Positions 10,126 to 20,705 of a stretch of DNA of 64,000 bases are shown here, piece by piece. The notes beneath the pieces were generated by a model. It worked only from the letters and a program-made list of their open reading frames with translations, was not told the DNA's origin and made no database searches. How positions within the stretch are numbered: the first letter of the stretch is position 1; every line of letters begins with the position of its first letter. The position numbers were made by a program, and so were the translations under genes. The stretch is taken from NCBI GenBank assembly GCA_029844215.1, contig CM056723.1, forward strand, positions 90,450,790-90,514,789, given 5' to 3'. This stretch comes from Przewalskia tangutica. Taxonomy: Eukaryota; Streptophyta; Magnoliopsida; Solanales; Solanaceae.

Positions 10126-13100
10126 TGTTATACCCGTAGTCCTGTGGTATGTATGCGAGGACGCACGTGCGAGAATCTGACGTAAAGATCGGAAAGGAAG
10201 AAAGAGGCGATTTTTCCACGGAAAAGTTTCCGGTTTTGTGAAGGAAAAAGGTTCGTTAATGGGAATTGATTCCCGTTTGGTATTCTGACTTCCGGAATAT
10301 TAGAGAATTATGGAATTTTATTTTGAAAATGGTCACGTGGGGCCCACGGAGAAATTCTGATTTTGTGGGGCCACTTTGTTTTCGAGATTTTGGCCATTAT
10401 GGATATTTTCGGAAGAGGTGTTATGGTGGGCCTATAGGAGGGTGACTCGGGTCACCCCCGCCTAGGTGGCTTGGCTGAATGGCATTTGTGCACAACTTGC
10501 TTAGAGTCGTTTACTAAACGCTTTACATAACTTGCGAAGGAAAATTCGGCTATGTCTTTTCTCATTTTGCGGATTTTTCCGAGAGACGGAACATTTTTGA
10601 CCAACGAGAGGCGACTTGGCACCCTCTCATCGGTGGGCAAGGTGGGCGGTACTTGGACGAAATGGGGATGTCAAGTGGTAGATATTTTGGTAGATATTTT
10701 GTGAGGGTTTTAAGGAGTAGGGACTAGGGGGCACTTGGGCATATCTTGGCCCTACACTTGTGTAGCACTTGGCTCAATCTTGGCCATTGGTTGGCCTTGG
10801 CTTGTGCTATAAATACCCCTCTCCCTTTGATGAATTCTTCATCCATTCCTAAATGTTTCTAAGTGTAAAATCCTCTCCCTCCCTTGTGTTGAGTTCGGCC
10901 AAGGCCTCCCCTTGTGGCGAGAGCACCCCCACCTCTGGGGTGCTAGCCGGAAGTAGTGCCCCCTCACAGAGTTGCAGCCAGTGGGTACCCCACTGCTTTA
11001 GGTTGTTTTCGTATAATACCCTTGTTGTGGTATAGAAATACTCTCCTAGTATTGTTATAATTTCCAAATACCTTGGCCCAAATACCTTGTAGTATTCCCA
11101 AGGTTACACTTATACAAAAGCCCAAAATACTATTATACTTCCCGTCAGTCACAAAACCGAAACCCTAGGAAAATCTCCATAGTCCGTTGGAGTATTGTGT
11201 GAAGTTGGTTAGAACTTCTAAGGGTGGTTTAGAGCGGGTTGAGCGCCGGAGTCGAGCTAAAACTTTGCTAAGGATCGACATTAAACTCGGATAATTATGG
11301 GCTTATCGAGGTAACTATCTTGTCCCTTTTGTAATTGGATATTACATGTTGTAGGAATATATAGTTAAAGTATACTATATATATATAATCAACATAGCTT
11401 GTGGCAATGTCCTTGGACTTAAGCTGAAGAATCGAATGTAATTACATAGGGTGTATTACAGAGACTTGTGTAGTACAGTGGAGTAGAATTGTACCGTTAG
11501 GGTTAGATGTATAACCCCCCCTGGTTGGCTTGGTAGCCGGCCTCGATAGAGGAGGAGGTTTACGCTGTTGCGGGGAGTCTTGCGAATTTTCGGTAGAATG
11601 TTCTACGATGTGATCTAAATGTTAATAAGCGCCTTGTGGCCTTATAGGTTGATGTACTACGTGTGGCGCGATCTACGTGGCTTAAGGGGGTAGCCGACGT
11701 TTGGAAGTACTTGGAGCGTTTTGCTATGAGTCGATACTCGTCGCGAGGTATGTGAACCTCTTCCTATCTCTTCTAGCATGATATGTGTGAACTATGTAGT
11801 ACGGTAGACGTACATGTGCTAAATGTGTTTGAGTGGTTTGAAACATAAAGTGTTATAACGGCTTTATGGGAAGTTGGTTATAACAGCTTTATGTTAGTAA
11901 GAAAATACATGTGGTTTTTAAAAGGTAACTGATTTGAACTATAACTGGCTTGTTATATGATAAGAAAGAACTTGAAGTATTTCAGAAGATTTTTGAATCA
12001 TTTTGATAGGAGAAGTAATACTTGGTGTTTGAAAACTTAAGAGTTATACTAGCTTTATGGGAAGTTAGGTATAACGGCTTAAGAATGCTTTACTGATTTC
12101 GGAAATCAGAATGTGTATCGACAAACCACTGCAGCGTTGATAAAAGGAAATGTTTTGAATAATTAAGTATTATTAAAACCAGTAGAAACTTCCATCTGCA
12201 TAGAAGCTAAGATGAGACAAAATGATATTTCCTAGATCATGGCTGCTGTAATAAGATTGTTATAAACAAGAATATCCTACTCACATATAAGGCTTATGTT
12301 TCTCAGATTGTTTAAAAGAGAATTATATTCTTAAATGAATAAGACTATGAACTACGAAACCTTTCTAAAATAAGAAACGTGAACATTTGAAATTAGGCAA
12401 ACTTGGACGTTTGGAAAATAATGTTGTTACTTGATTTTACAAAGGTAAGAGTTTTGGTTTTCTTAAAAGGACAGTCACTCTATTTTATACTACGGGTATT
12501 GTGTGACTTATGTGAAAGAAACAGATCTTTTTTTTAGATTTTAATGTGTGAAGTACTTTGGGGATAGATACCCGAACTTGTTAGTAGAAAGTACCTTGTG
12601 TGAATAACTTGATTGTATTGGTTTGTGATAGCCTTGTAATACTTTCTTGTTGCTTTGATAAGTAAACGTGTTAGGATGCTACGTGTGTTAGTATCTTGTG
12701 ATGTTTGTGTAAGGGTTTCCGCGATTGTGCTTATTAACTATCGATCGTTATGATAGTATTGTGGCATTCATCTCTTGAGATGATTCCGGTTAAGCCCTCC
12801 GACGCGGGGTAGACTTCGGTGATGCAGGACCATGATTCGAGAATACCTCATGCGGGTCTGAGGGCCTATGCGAGCTACGAGTTCGAGTTAGTGTCGTCCT
12901 TTATGGGCATGCGGTCGCGTGGCGTGCGGACTCGAAAGTCGGGGCGATGCCGGGAGTAGCTACCCTCGATGCGGGGAATACCTCATGCGGGCGATGAGAT
13001 TGGCCTACGCGAGTCTGCGGAAGTTCCAGGACTAGACGCGCACATTAGATCTGCGGGCAAGTGGCCATCTTTGATCATGTGATGCAGAGATCTTATGATA

Positions 13101-13865
13101 CGATTTATGACCTTGTTGATGCGTAGGTGTTAGTAGTCGGCTATGCCTTCGCACTTTGCCACCTGCAGCTTTTATTAGGACACGGTGGGACCCGGTGTTC
13201 ATGTGTATTCCTTGGTGCTTGTATATCATAAAGCTGGCGGTGAGGAAGGTATTCCACGCACGATTGATGTTATGGGCATGAGACCCATTGTTAAATCGAG
13301 TGATGACTTGAGGTGTGAGTCACGACTTGACATGATCGCTTATTTATGGTGATCGTAGTTTGGTTATCATACATGTCTCCGCTTTGTATAGACTACTATG
13401 ATTTCATTTCTGATTTATTTTTAGTTTCACATACTCGGTACTGTTATCGACCTCGCCCGGGGCTGCGTTCATGCCGAGTTGAGGTACATCGATCGTTGAT
13501 CCTAGCTCTCGGTCAGATTCAGCGTTTGGGAAGCTCCGTTTCTCGGAGGCTTATCGATGGTATAGTCCTGTCGTAGTAAGTGTTTACATTCGGGGGTTTG
13601 GCGGGGCCCCGTCCGCCATTGTGTCGTATCATTCTTAAGTGCATGAAATCTTGTTGTGGGCTGGGTTGGTAAAAAGGATTAAGCTGTTCATTTGTAAAAG
13701 AGTTGATGGTTATATATATGCCGAAAGGCAAGTTTTCACAGATTATTGTTTTATATTTCTGTTATCTCATGTTGTTGTTTTATGTTCCGCTGATTACTCT
13801 GATGTTGTGTCACTAGGGTGCCCGGGGTAAGGCACCAGTCACGGGCCCAGTTTCGGGTCGTGACA
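10126..13865 (+). repeat. 3' LTR (family A, 3740 bp)
   Basis: Same layout as the 5' LTR: TATAAATA at 10808-10815, dyad modules at 11852-11884 and 12043-12075, CpG-rich block 12790-13025, end GGGTCGTGACA. Differences from the 5' LTR are mostly 1-4 base changes around CAG, CTG and CCG words and homopolymers (for example 5455-5480 against 11420-11445). LTR divergence measured here would therefore overstate the insertion age. Confidence 0.93.
10808..10815 (+). promoter_or_regulatory. LTR TATA box (3' LTR)
   Basis: TATAAATA in the same context as 4840. Here it could drive read-out transcription toward the EPRV tail at 13866. Confidence 0.7.
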
Positions 13866-13870
13866 ATGAC

Positions 13871-14199
13871 GAAGAGTCACGATAAAATAAGTCCCTTCAA
13901 GAAATGGACACAAAACAGGATGGTGACACTTGCCCTTTCAAAAAAGTAAAGGACACTTGCCCCTTCAGATAAAGCAGAAAGCGACACTTGCCCCTTCGGA
14001 AAAGCAAGAGTCAAAAGTAAAGCAGATGGTGACATTTGCCCTTTCGCAAAAGCAAAAGGACAAAACCCATAAAACAGACAGCGACATTTGCCTCTTCAGA
14101 AAAGAAAGAGCCAAAGACAGCGACATAAAGCAGAAGAAGACAAAGGACTTTAAAGCAGAAGAAGACGTTTGCCCTTTCGAAAAAGTAAAGGTCATGTAA
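13871..14199 (+). pseudogene. ORF4 C-terminal tail with Cys-Pro-Phe repeats
   Basis: The last third of the 3' EPRV ORF, cut off from its start by the LTR element. Several frames are used: DTCPFKKVK, DTCPF and DVCPFEKVKVM can be read in different frames before the TAA at 14197-14199. The nucleotide pattern is a set of imperfect repeats of about 40 bases (GACACTTGCCCTTTC ... AAAGCA). The same tail closes ORF4 in copies 2-5. No catalytic motif; basic and Cys-containing. Confidence 0.65.
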
Positions 14200-14265
14200 T
14201 CTTAGCCGTCCATTTGTTTTAAACAGAACCGTCCACGTGTTAGGACGAATAGTTCATTCGAGGCC

Positions 14266-14273
14266 TATTTAAG
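14266..14273 (+). promoter_or_regulatory. EPRV promoter TATA-like box, copy 1
   Basis: TATTTAAG in GAGGCCTATTTAAGGTTCTC, about 65 bases after the ORF4 stop, followed by a CT-rich stretch; the context is preserved in every copy. Confidence 0.65.
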
Positions 14274-14364
14274 GTTCTCATTTGTAAACATAGAAGGCAT
14301 CTGGAAATATCCCCCTCTCTCTCTTTCCTTGCCTGATCTTGTATCCCTCTCTCTCTATGCTTTG

Positions 14365-14370
14365 AATAAA
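14365..14370 (+). terminator. EPRV poly(A) signal, copy 1
   Basis: AATAAA about 95 bases after the TATA-like box and before the PBS: the arrangement expected for a pararetroviral terminally redundant transcript. Confidence 0.7.
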
Positions 14371-14465
14371 ATTGTAAGTTTATTTTAAACTTATATTTTC
14401 TTATGTTTTAAGTTTTGATTTCGTTTTCGCATCTGTTTTAACTATTCCGCTTTATTCACACTTTA

Positions 14466-14481
14466 TGGTATCAGAGCCATG
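14466..14481 (+). other. EPRV primer binding site, end of copy 1
   Basis: TGGTATCAGAGCCATG, complementary to initiator tRNA-Met. The EPRV sequence breaks within a few bases after it. Confidence 0.85.
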
Positions 14482-14862
14482 TTGGTAGAGATGCGAAAAC
14501 AGATTATAATGGTCTTGCTAAGGTATTTGATCCTGTTTATTTCTTGGATATCGAACGTCCAATTTAGGATGTAGGAAACCCTTTTACTGATAAAAAATTT
14601 ACACAATTTAATGTGCTCTGGAAGTGTCGAAATCTGTTGTTCCTGGCATTTTGATGGTCTTGCTAAGGTATTTGATCCTGTTTATTTCTTGGATATCGAA
14701 CGTCCAATTTAGGATGTAGGAAACCCTTTTACTGATAAAAAATATACACAATTTAATGTGCTCTGGAAGTGTCGAAATCTGTTGTTCCTGGCAAAAGGGA
14801 ACGTACTGATTTTGGAAGCTCGGGGCAACCACCTGTAAATTTCCACCAAATATGTTCCAACA
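14482..14862 (+). repeat. Scrambled junction with inverted EPRV fragments and 145-bp tandem duplication
   Basis: After the copy 1 PBS the sequence switches to reverse-complemented pieces: first an inverted bit of the R region (GATGCGAAAACAGAT), then an inverted segment of ORF4 (equivalent to about 39228-39428). Part of this is present twice in tandem with a 145-bp period (14509 and 14654). It then returns at 14863 to a forward PBS that starts copy 2. No gene. Confidence 0.8.
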
Positions 14863-14878
14863 TGGTATCAGAGCCATG
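14863..14878 (+). other. EPRV primer binding site, start of copy 2
   Basis: TGGTATCAGAGCCATG followed by TTGGTAGAGATGAGTGAG; the same word opens copy 3 at 20690. Confidence 0.88.
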
Positions 14879-15602
14879 TTGGTAGAGATGAGTGAGTAGT
14901 CTCATACTACCGTCCTTAGGGCGGTGTTGTTCTTAGGTTGCTAGGAAGAGTCCTGTTACTCTGTTTGAATTCCTGTAGCTACGGAATAGTGACCTGTTCG
15001 CCGAAGTCCACTGTTCTAGTTCCTGTAGTTACCATGGTCGTAACCCTGTTCCGTTAGAAGTCTACTGTTCTAGTTCCTGTAGTTACCAGAATAGTTACCC
15101 TGTCCCGTCAGAAGTCTACTATTCCTGTTAGAGATTAATCACTTAGTGGTTATACTGTTCCGTTCATCCTCGCTGAGTACTATTGTAGTAAGCTTTCCTG
15201 GAGCAGTGATTTAGCCCGAAAGGACGGAGTGTGCCTGGGCCGTATACTGTTGGATGTCGCCGAAGATCGTAGGAGAAAGTGTCAGATGAACAGGACATGT
15301 TAACTGTTTAAGTAATTAAAAAAGAATAGGAAATAGTGTTGACAACTAGGATAGAAGAACTGTTTAGGTAATTAGGAACAAGAACTAGTATTGACAACTA
15401 GGATAGGAGAACCGCTTAGGTAAAGAAAGAACAAGAACTAGTGTTGACAACTAGGATAGGAGTACTATTAAGTAGTCGAAGGAATAAGAAAAGAGTAGGA
15501 CTAAAAGCCTAATAACAAGTTAGAACAACAGCCCTAGGATAAGGATGGTAGTCTCCACGCTTGTTAACAACCCTTTGGTTATAAACCAAAAAGTTTTATA
15601 AA
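14879..15602 (+). promoter_or_regulatory. EPRV leader (5' UTR), copy 2, with two tandem repeat sets
   Basis: About 720 bases without a supported gene. Set 1 (about 14961-15140) repeats a 50-54 bp unit with TTCCTGTAGTTACC and GAAGTCTACT. Set 2 (about 15316-15480) repeats a 52-53 bp unit with TTGACAACTAGGATAG (starts 15339, 15391, 15444). Both sets are recognisable in copies 3, 4 and 5, so they belong to the element. Long repeat-rich leaders with short ORFs are usual in caulimovirids. Confidence 0.7.
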
Positions 15603-15908
15603 ATGAAGATGCGTCAGGAATTTAATTATATAAGAAAGTATAATTCTTCCAGAATGAACTGCATAGTAAAAAGCAATTACTGTAATAAAAAGATAAAGGC
15701 TAATCTCAGGGAATTAGAGTATTATAAAACTGCTAAACCAATAGAAGGGATGGATGATTTTCATCAAGTCATAATTAGACAGGTAATCATCAATAGAATG
15801 GTTGAACTTTATGAAGAAAATGAAGGACTAAGAATAAGAGTCCGTTGCTTAGCAACAGTTGAGAGTATCACTATCCGATTGGGTGAAATCTATTCAGCCC
15901 ATTATTAA
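15603..15908 (+). CDS. EPRV ORF1, 101-residue protein of unknown function
   Basis: ATG 15603 to TAA 15906-15908, first ORF after the leader. The product is basic at the N-terminus (MKMRQEFNYIRKYNSS) with a helical, heptad-like middle (MVELYEENEGLRIRVRCL). The stop overlaps the next start as TAATG, an arrangement that suits coupled re-initiation. No family motif that I recognise; small first ORFs of unknown role occur in several caulimovirid genera. Uninterrupted here; copies 3-5 carry indels or a lost ATG. Confidence 0.7.
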   Translation: MKMRQEFNYIRKYNSSRMNCIVKSNYCNKKIKANLRELEYYKTAKPIEGMDDFHQVIIRQVIINRMVELYEENEGLRIRVRCLATVESITIRLGEIYSAHY

Positions 15909-16982
15909 TGGAAAATTCTCTATCTCCAGAAGATAGAATAATCAAAAGAATTGAAGCTTTTTTAGCTCCAGAAGCTAAATTAAGTGGTGGTAGGAGTACT
16001 ATTATGCTTCCACAAAAGCACAGTAGACTTGGCACCATTAATGAAAACATCGGTTTTAAAATCGATTGGAAAACCCTTAACAAGTTATGGGTAGATCCAG
16101 AAAATGCCATTAAAAGAAGATGGTACAACAAAGACTTTCCCACCGAGGAAAGAAAAGAATTTAGAAATAAGTGGATAAATGATATGAACATAATTAATTC
16201 TAATATTGAATTCTTTAGGTGGTTCGGATCACCGATAAACTCCATAATGGCATGAAGTGTCTTGACACTATTCTTTGAAGAATGGTCCAAAAGAGAATCT
16301 GTTGAAACAAGAACTCGCCATTAGAACAGTTGAGGTCCGTAAAGGTAAGATCTTGATTAACGATCGTGCGAAAAGATGAAAAAGATCCAAAAGGAATCCT
16401 AAGGAAAGGAAGAAATCCGGCGGTTGTTACAAGATCTTTGGTGCAAGTAAGGCCACGTGTGCAGTGATAAACCAATTGGAGCAGAAGGAAAACCCTTTAC
16501 GATTATTTCTTTAATATTAAAGATTGTTTGGCAAAACGCCGCTCAAAGTCAGATGATAATAATAAATTATCAAACAGGATTAATAGTAAGCTTAAAGAGC
16601 TGAACTCAATCAGAAAACCCAGTAAGGGTTCCAATTCAAATAATAAAAAGGATGGATTAGAAGGTCCAAAGATTATTAAGAAAAGGGTCAGAAAACCCAA
16701 AAGAAAGATAAATAATTCATTAATTATTACAAAGTTAAATGAAGAAACGATCCGATGGTTATTCAAGTTTCTTGAGAAAATTATTCTGATGGCGATAGTT
16801 CATCAAATTACGATTCAACCTCCATTTCGGTGTGAAATCGGGAAAATGCATACTGTATAAAACAGAAAATTAGTGTTATCACGGATAACCACCAAGAAGT
16901 TTCCATCAGAGAAACTAATCCAGACACTACTGTTCAGGATTTATTAAAAGAGATTGTAAATCTAAAGAATGAAATCCTCAGT
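15908..16982 (+). pseudogene. Remnant of movement and coat proteins, both cores deleted
   Basis: Starts at ATG 15908 (TAATG overlap). Residues RIIKRIEAFLAPEAKL match the segment after the movement-protein core of copy 1. Within 40 residues the sequence is in the coat N-terminal block GFKIDWKTLNKLWVDPENAI, so the movement-protein core and tail are absent. The sense continues through frames broken at about 16220-16330 and 16860: basic KRVRKPKRKINNS in 16528-16860, then the Ser/Asp-rich segment that in copy 1 lies after the zinc knuckle. Everything equivalent to copy 1 about 1600-2620, including the CCHC knuckle, is missing. The same two junctions occur in copies 3, 4 and 5. Confidence 0.75.
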
Positions 16983-19164
16983 ATGAAGAAAAATCTCAGT
17001 CCCACAGAGGCTGAAACCTTGATTAATAAAGAACTACCTCCAGTTAGTAAACCTCTGACAACAGAGAACAAATCAGGGTTAAAATTAATTCGGGCCAAAG
17101 CATTAAGCTACCATGTCCCTATTAAAGTGATGATACATAAAGATTTTATCTTAGAAAAGATAGCGTTATTAGACTCTGGAGCAGACCAGAATTGTATTTG
17201 CGAAGGAATAATCCCCACTAAGTACTTAAGTAAAAGTACACACAAATTATACTCCGCTACGGGAGATAATATAAAAATAAATTGGAAGCTTTCAAAAGCC
17301 CATGTCTGTAATAATGGTATTTGCTTCACTAATGATTTCGTCATAACACGGAACATAACTGAAGAAATCATTCTAGGAATCCCATTCCTAACACAGATAA
17401 AACCATATACCGCTAGGCTAGACGGTATTTACACCAGTTCTATGGGAAGGAACCTCGTATTCCCATACGTAAATCCTTTAACTACTGATCACAGTAATCA
17501 TGTTAAACAGAAGACAATCTTTAAAATACGGCTATTAACCAATCAGGTTAACTACCTAAAAGAAGATGTTAAAATAAAAAGGATAGAATCTAATTTAAAA
17601 GCCCCGGAGGTGATTACTAGAGTAAAGAAGTTATTAGATTCTATGGAAAAAGAAATATGTTCAGAACTACCAAGTGCTTTCTGGAAAAGAAAGAAGCATA
17701 CTGTAGATCTGCCATACATGGATGACTTTAGTGAGAAGAACATTCCCACAAAAGCCAGACCGATCCAGATGAGCCATGAACTCATGGAACCGTAAAAGGA
17801 AGTCAATGATTTACTTGAAAAAGAATCATTAGGCATTCTAAATCACGATGGAGTTGTTGACTTTTCTATGTTAACAAAAACGCTGAAAAAGAAAGAGGAG
17901 TCCCAAGACTCGTCATCAATTATAAACCTCTTAACCAGGCGTTAAAATGGATTAGGTACCCAATTCCTAATAAAAGAGATTTATTAAAAAGAACTTATAA
18001 TGCTAATATTTACAGCAAGTTCGACATGAAGTCAGGATTCTGGCAAATTCAGGTCGATGAAAAAGATAAGTATAAAACAGCATTCAATGTCCCCTTTGGA
18101 CAATATGAATGGAATGTAATGCCGTTCGGGCTCAAGAATGCCCCTTCCGAATTTCAGAACATCATGAATAACATATTCAACCCTTACAGTCAATACATGA
18201 TTGTATACATAGATGATGTTCTAGTATTCTCAGATAACATAGAACAGCATTTTAGGCATCTTAACACTTTTGCCCAAATCATTAAGTATAATGGTCTAGC
18301 AGTAAGTGCCAAGAAAATAAAACTGTTTCAGACAGCCATTAGGTTCTTAGGGCATGATCTCTACCAAGGAACCTATAAACCAATTTGCAGAGCCATAGAG
18401 TTCTCTACCAAGTTCCCCGATGAAATCCCGGATAAAACTCAGCTACAAAGATTCTTAGGAAGTCTTAATTATGTTGCGGATTTTATCCCAAAAATTAGAC
18501 AGATTTGTGAACCCTTATATAAAAGGCTAAAGAAAAATCCAGTCCCTTGGTCAGAAGAACAGACTAAAGCTGTTATACAGATAAAAGAAAATGTCCAGAA
18601 GCTTCCATGTTTAGGCATCCCTAATCCAGAAGCCTTTATGATAGTAGAAACCGATGCTTCAGACATAGGTTATGGGGGTATCCTTAAACAAAGAATTTCT
18701 CTTGAGTCAGTTGAACAGTTAGTAAGATTTACTCGAAAGCTGGAACCAAGCAGAAAAACTATAGCCAGATTAAAAAGGAAATTTTGTCTATAGTACTATG
18801 TATTACAAAATTTCAAGATGATTTGGTAAACAAAGAATTTTTACTAAGAGTCATCAAAGCGACCAAAGACATTTTGCAAAAGATGTTAAAAATTTAGTTT
18901 CTAAACAGATTTTTGCGGTGGCAAGCCTTATTATCGATTTCGACTTTAAAATTGATTTTATAAAGGTGAAGAAAACTCTCTGCGATTTCCTAACGAGAGA
19001 ATTTTGCGGGGAGATAATGAGACCGAGCTTTAGGGCTTGCGCGTCGACCTCGTTTCAAAGTAAGCGGAAGAAAAACTAAAGCGACCTTTTCAAGCGAAAG
19101 CTCAAGTAAAGCTTTACATAAACCTCGTGGGCGAACATGTTCACGATTAGAAACCTCCCAATAG
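16983..19164 (+). pseudogene. Protease - reverse transcriptase - RNase H polyprotein, frameshifted
   Basis: Protease in the frame from 16983 (IALLDSGADQNCI active site; ILGIPFL block), closed by a TAA at 17793-17795 where CACTG of copy 5 reads CCG. RT in another frame, clearest in 18026-18793: KSGFWQIQVDE, FNVPFGQYEWNVMPFGLKNA and the catalytic YIDD at 18206-18217. The RNase H start VETDASDIGYGGIL follows; its middle is broken after 18793, and the end DFLTREFC is near 19000. Domain order and motifs are those of caulimovirid pol, which makes genomic DNA from the pregenomic RNA. Most breaks coincide with CAG/CTG words that are intact in copy 5. Confidence 0.88.
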
Positions 19165-20424
19165 TACCAACCCTCCCAAGAGCTAACCTGAAAAAGTGGC
19201 ACAACCTTTTAAGGCCACGCCATCGTGAAGCAGTAAAAAGAACTACGGATGGTTCCTCGAATCATATTCGAAGCGGTCAAACCAAAGACTCCATAAAAAG
19301 AGTCCTCGGTTCAATTCCAAAATGGGAATTTATCGGCCTGAAGTTTTGCGGTAATGGCATTAGATAAACGATCACGAAAATTTCAGAGTGCAAGACCTTA
19401 CGAAACCATGTTATCTGAGACCCCGGTATGTGGATAACCAAGACCAGATAAAAACGGGAGGTATTATGAATTTATTTTAGTGGATCTGATTCCATTGAAA
19501 TAGAACACAAGTACTTGATAAAGCGGGAGGAATCGAGTATTCCAAATTCACGATCAAAAGATCTTGAGTCAGTTTAATTGGTATATGGATCATTTGCGGA
19601 CACCAATACCACTATCCGAGACCCATAAACCCCAAACATATAATTGGTATGATTACAAAGATGCATGGTTTAATTTCTGTATATGCGCCAATACGCACCA
19701 CGTGGTTTGTTAAATATCTTGAAGACATGAAAGATAAAATCATTCCCGGATGGTTCTACGAATGGTGGAACATATTTGGTGGAAATTTACAGTGGTTGCC
19801 GAGCTTCCAAAATCGATCGTTCCCTTTTGCGGGAACAATGATTTACACTTCCGAGCACGTTAAATTGTGTAAATTTTTATCGATAAAGGGTTTCCTACAT
19901 CCTAAATTGGGCGTTCGATATCCAAGAAATAAACAGGATCAAATACCTTAGCAAGACCATCAAAATTAAAGGATGGAGCCCAAAATTAAAAGAAGATAAA
20001 GCGAAAAGAAGAAATCATCTTCTTGGAAGAGACATCAAGTTCGAGGCGGAAACGGAAGAAGGCTCTGCAGAGGCCTTAGCAAAACTAGAGGATAGCGAAG
20101 GCGTGGCATCTAGCCACGATGAAGCAGATAATGGCGACATGCTCATTCCCAGGAATTGCACAAGCCTACGCGAGCGTACCTCGACAAATAATGAGAAAGT
20201 CCGCTTCCGAGAAAAGGGCGTAGCGGGATGGAGACACTTGCCCTTTCGGAAAAGCAAAGGACACTTGCCCCTTCAGAAAATCAAAGGATAAAGCAGATAG
20301 CGACACTTGCCTCTTCAGAAAAGCAAGAGCCAAGAAAGCGACATAAAGCAGAAAGCAACGTAAAGCAGAAAAAGACAAAGGACTTAAAGACGTTTGCCCT
20401 TTCAGTAAAGTAAAGGTCATGTAA
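19137..20424 (+). pseudogene. EPRV ORF4, unidentified 3' protein, frameshifted
   Basis: Start ATG 19137 overlaps the pol end by 28 bases; stop TAA 20422-20424. Pieces in several frames match copy 5: LPIVPTLP near the start, WFVKYLEDMKDKIIPGWFYE and WWNIFGG in the middle, TCPF-type repeats at the end. The place in the genome is that of the caulimovirid inclusion-body/transactivator gene, but I do not recognise a transactivator signature, so the identity stays open. Confidence 0.6.
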
Positions 20425-20489
20425 TCTTAGCCGTCCATTTGTTTTAAAGCGAATAACCGCGTGTTAGGACGAATAGTTCATTCGAGGCC

Positions 20490-20497
20490 TATTTAAG
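20490..20497 (+). promoter_or_regulatory. EPRV promoter TATA-like box, copy 2
   Basis: TATTTAAG, same context as 14266; drives transcription into copy 3 if active. Confidence 0.65.
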
Positions 20498-20588
20498 GTT
20501 CTCATTTGTAAACATAGAAGGCATCCGGAAATATCCCCCTCTCTCTCTTTCCTTGCCTGATCTTGTATCCCTCTCTCTCTATGCTTTG

Positions 20589-20594
20589 AATAAA
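20589..20594 (+). terminator. EPRV poly(A) signal, copy 2
   Basis: AATAAA in TTTGAATAAAATTG, between TATA-like box and PBS. Confidence 0.7.
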
Positions 20595-20705
20595 ATTGTA
20601 AGTTTATTTTAAACTTATATTTTCTTATGTTTTAAGTTTTGATTTCGTTTTCGCATCTGTTTTAACTATTCCGCTTTATTCACACTTTATGGTATCAGAG
20701 CCATG

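Larger units (their letters stand above)
4147..13865 (+). mobile_element. Complete non-autonomous LTR retrotransposon with giant LTRs (LARD-like)
   Basis: A full element: 5' LTR 4147-7907, PBS from 7912, internal region 7908-10125, purine tract 10113-10125, 3' LTR 10126-13865, flanked by ATGAC. Each LTR is about 3.75 kb while the internal part is only about 2.2 kb. It has a gag-like start codon region but no recognisable protease, RT, RNase H or integrase. It must therefore have been mobilised by enzymes of a relative. The LTR ends (TGTTATACCC ... GGGTCGTGACA), the initiator-Met type PBS and the MPPRRQ gag start match the long-LTR Ty3/Gypsy elements farther right, which points to the Tekay/Del-like chromovirus group (inference). 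Confidence 0.92.
13866..14481 (+). mobile_element. EPRV copy 1, right part (ORF4 tail, promoter, PBS)
   Basis: Opens with ATGAC (13866-13870), the right target duplication of the LTR element, and continues the EPRV 3' ORF, promoter, poly(A) signal and PBS. The order matches 39680-40045 of copy 5. Confidence 0.9.
14863..20689 (+). mobile_element. EPRV copy 2 (MP- and CP-less unit, forward)
   Basis: A 5.83-kb unit from PBS to PBS: leader 14863-15602, ORF1 15603-15908, MP/CP remnant 15908-16982, PR-RT-RNase H 16983-19164, ORF4 19137-20424, promoter 20490, poly(A) signal 20589. It runs directly into copy 3 at the next PBS, as in a head-to-tail concatemer of a circular genome. Confidence 0.9.

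Noticed and set aside
14466..14481. Possible tRNA-Met gene match
   Set aside because: Only the 3'-end complement is present; it is a primer binding site, with no cloverleaf around it.
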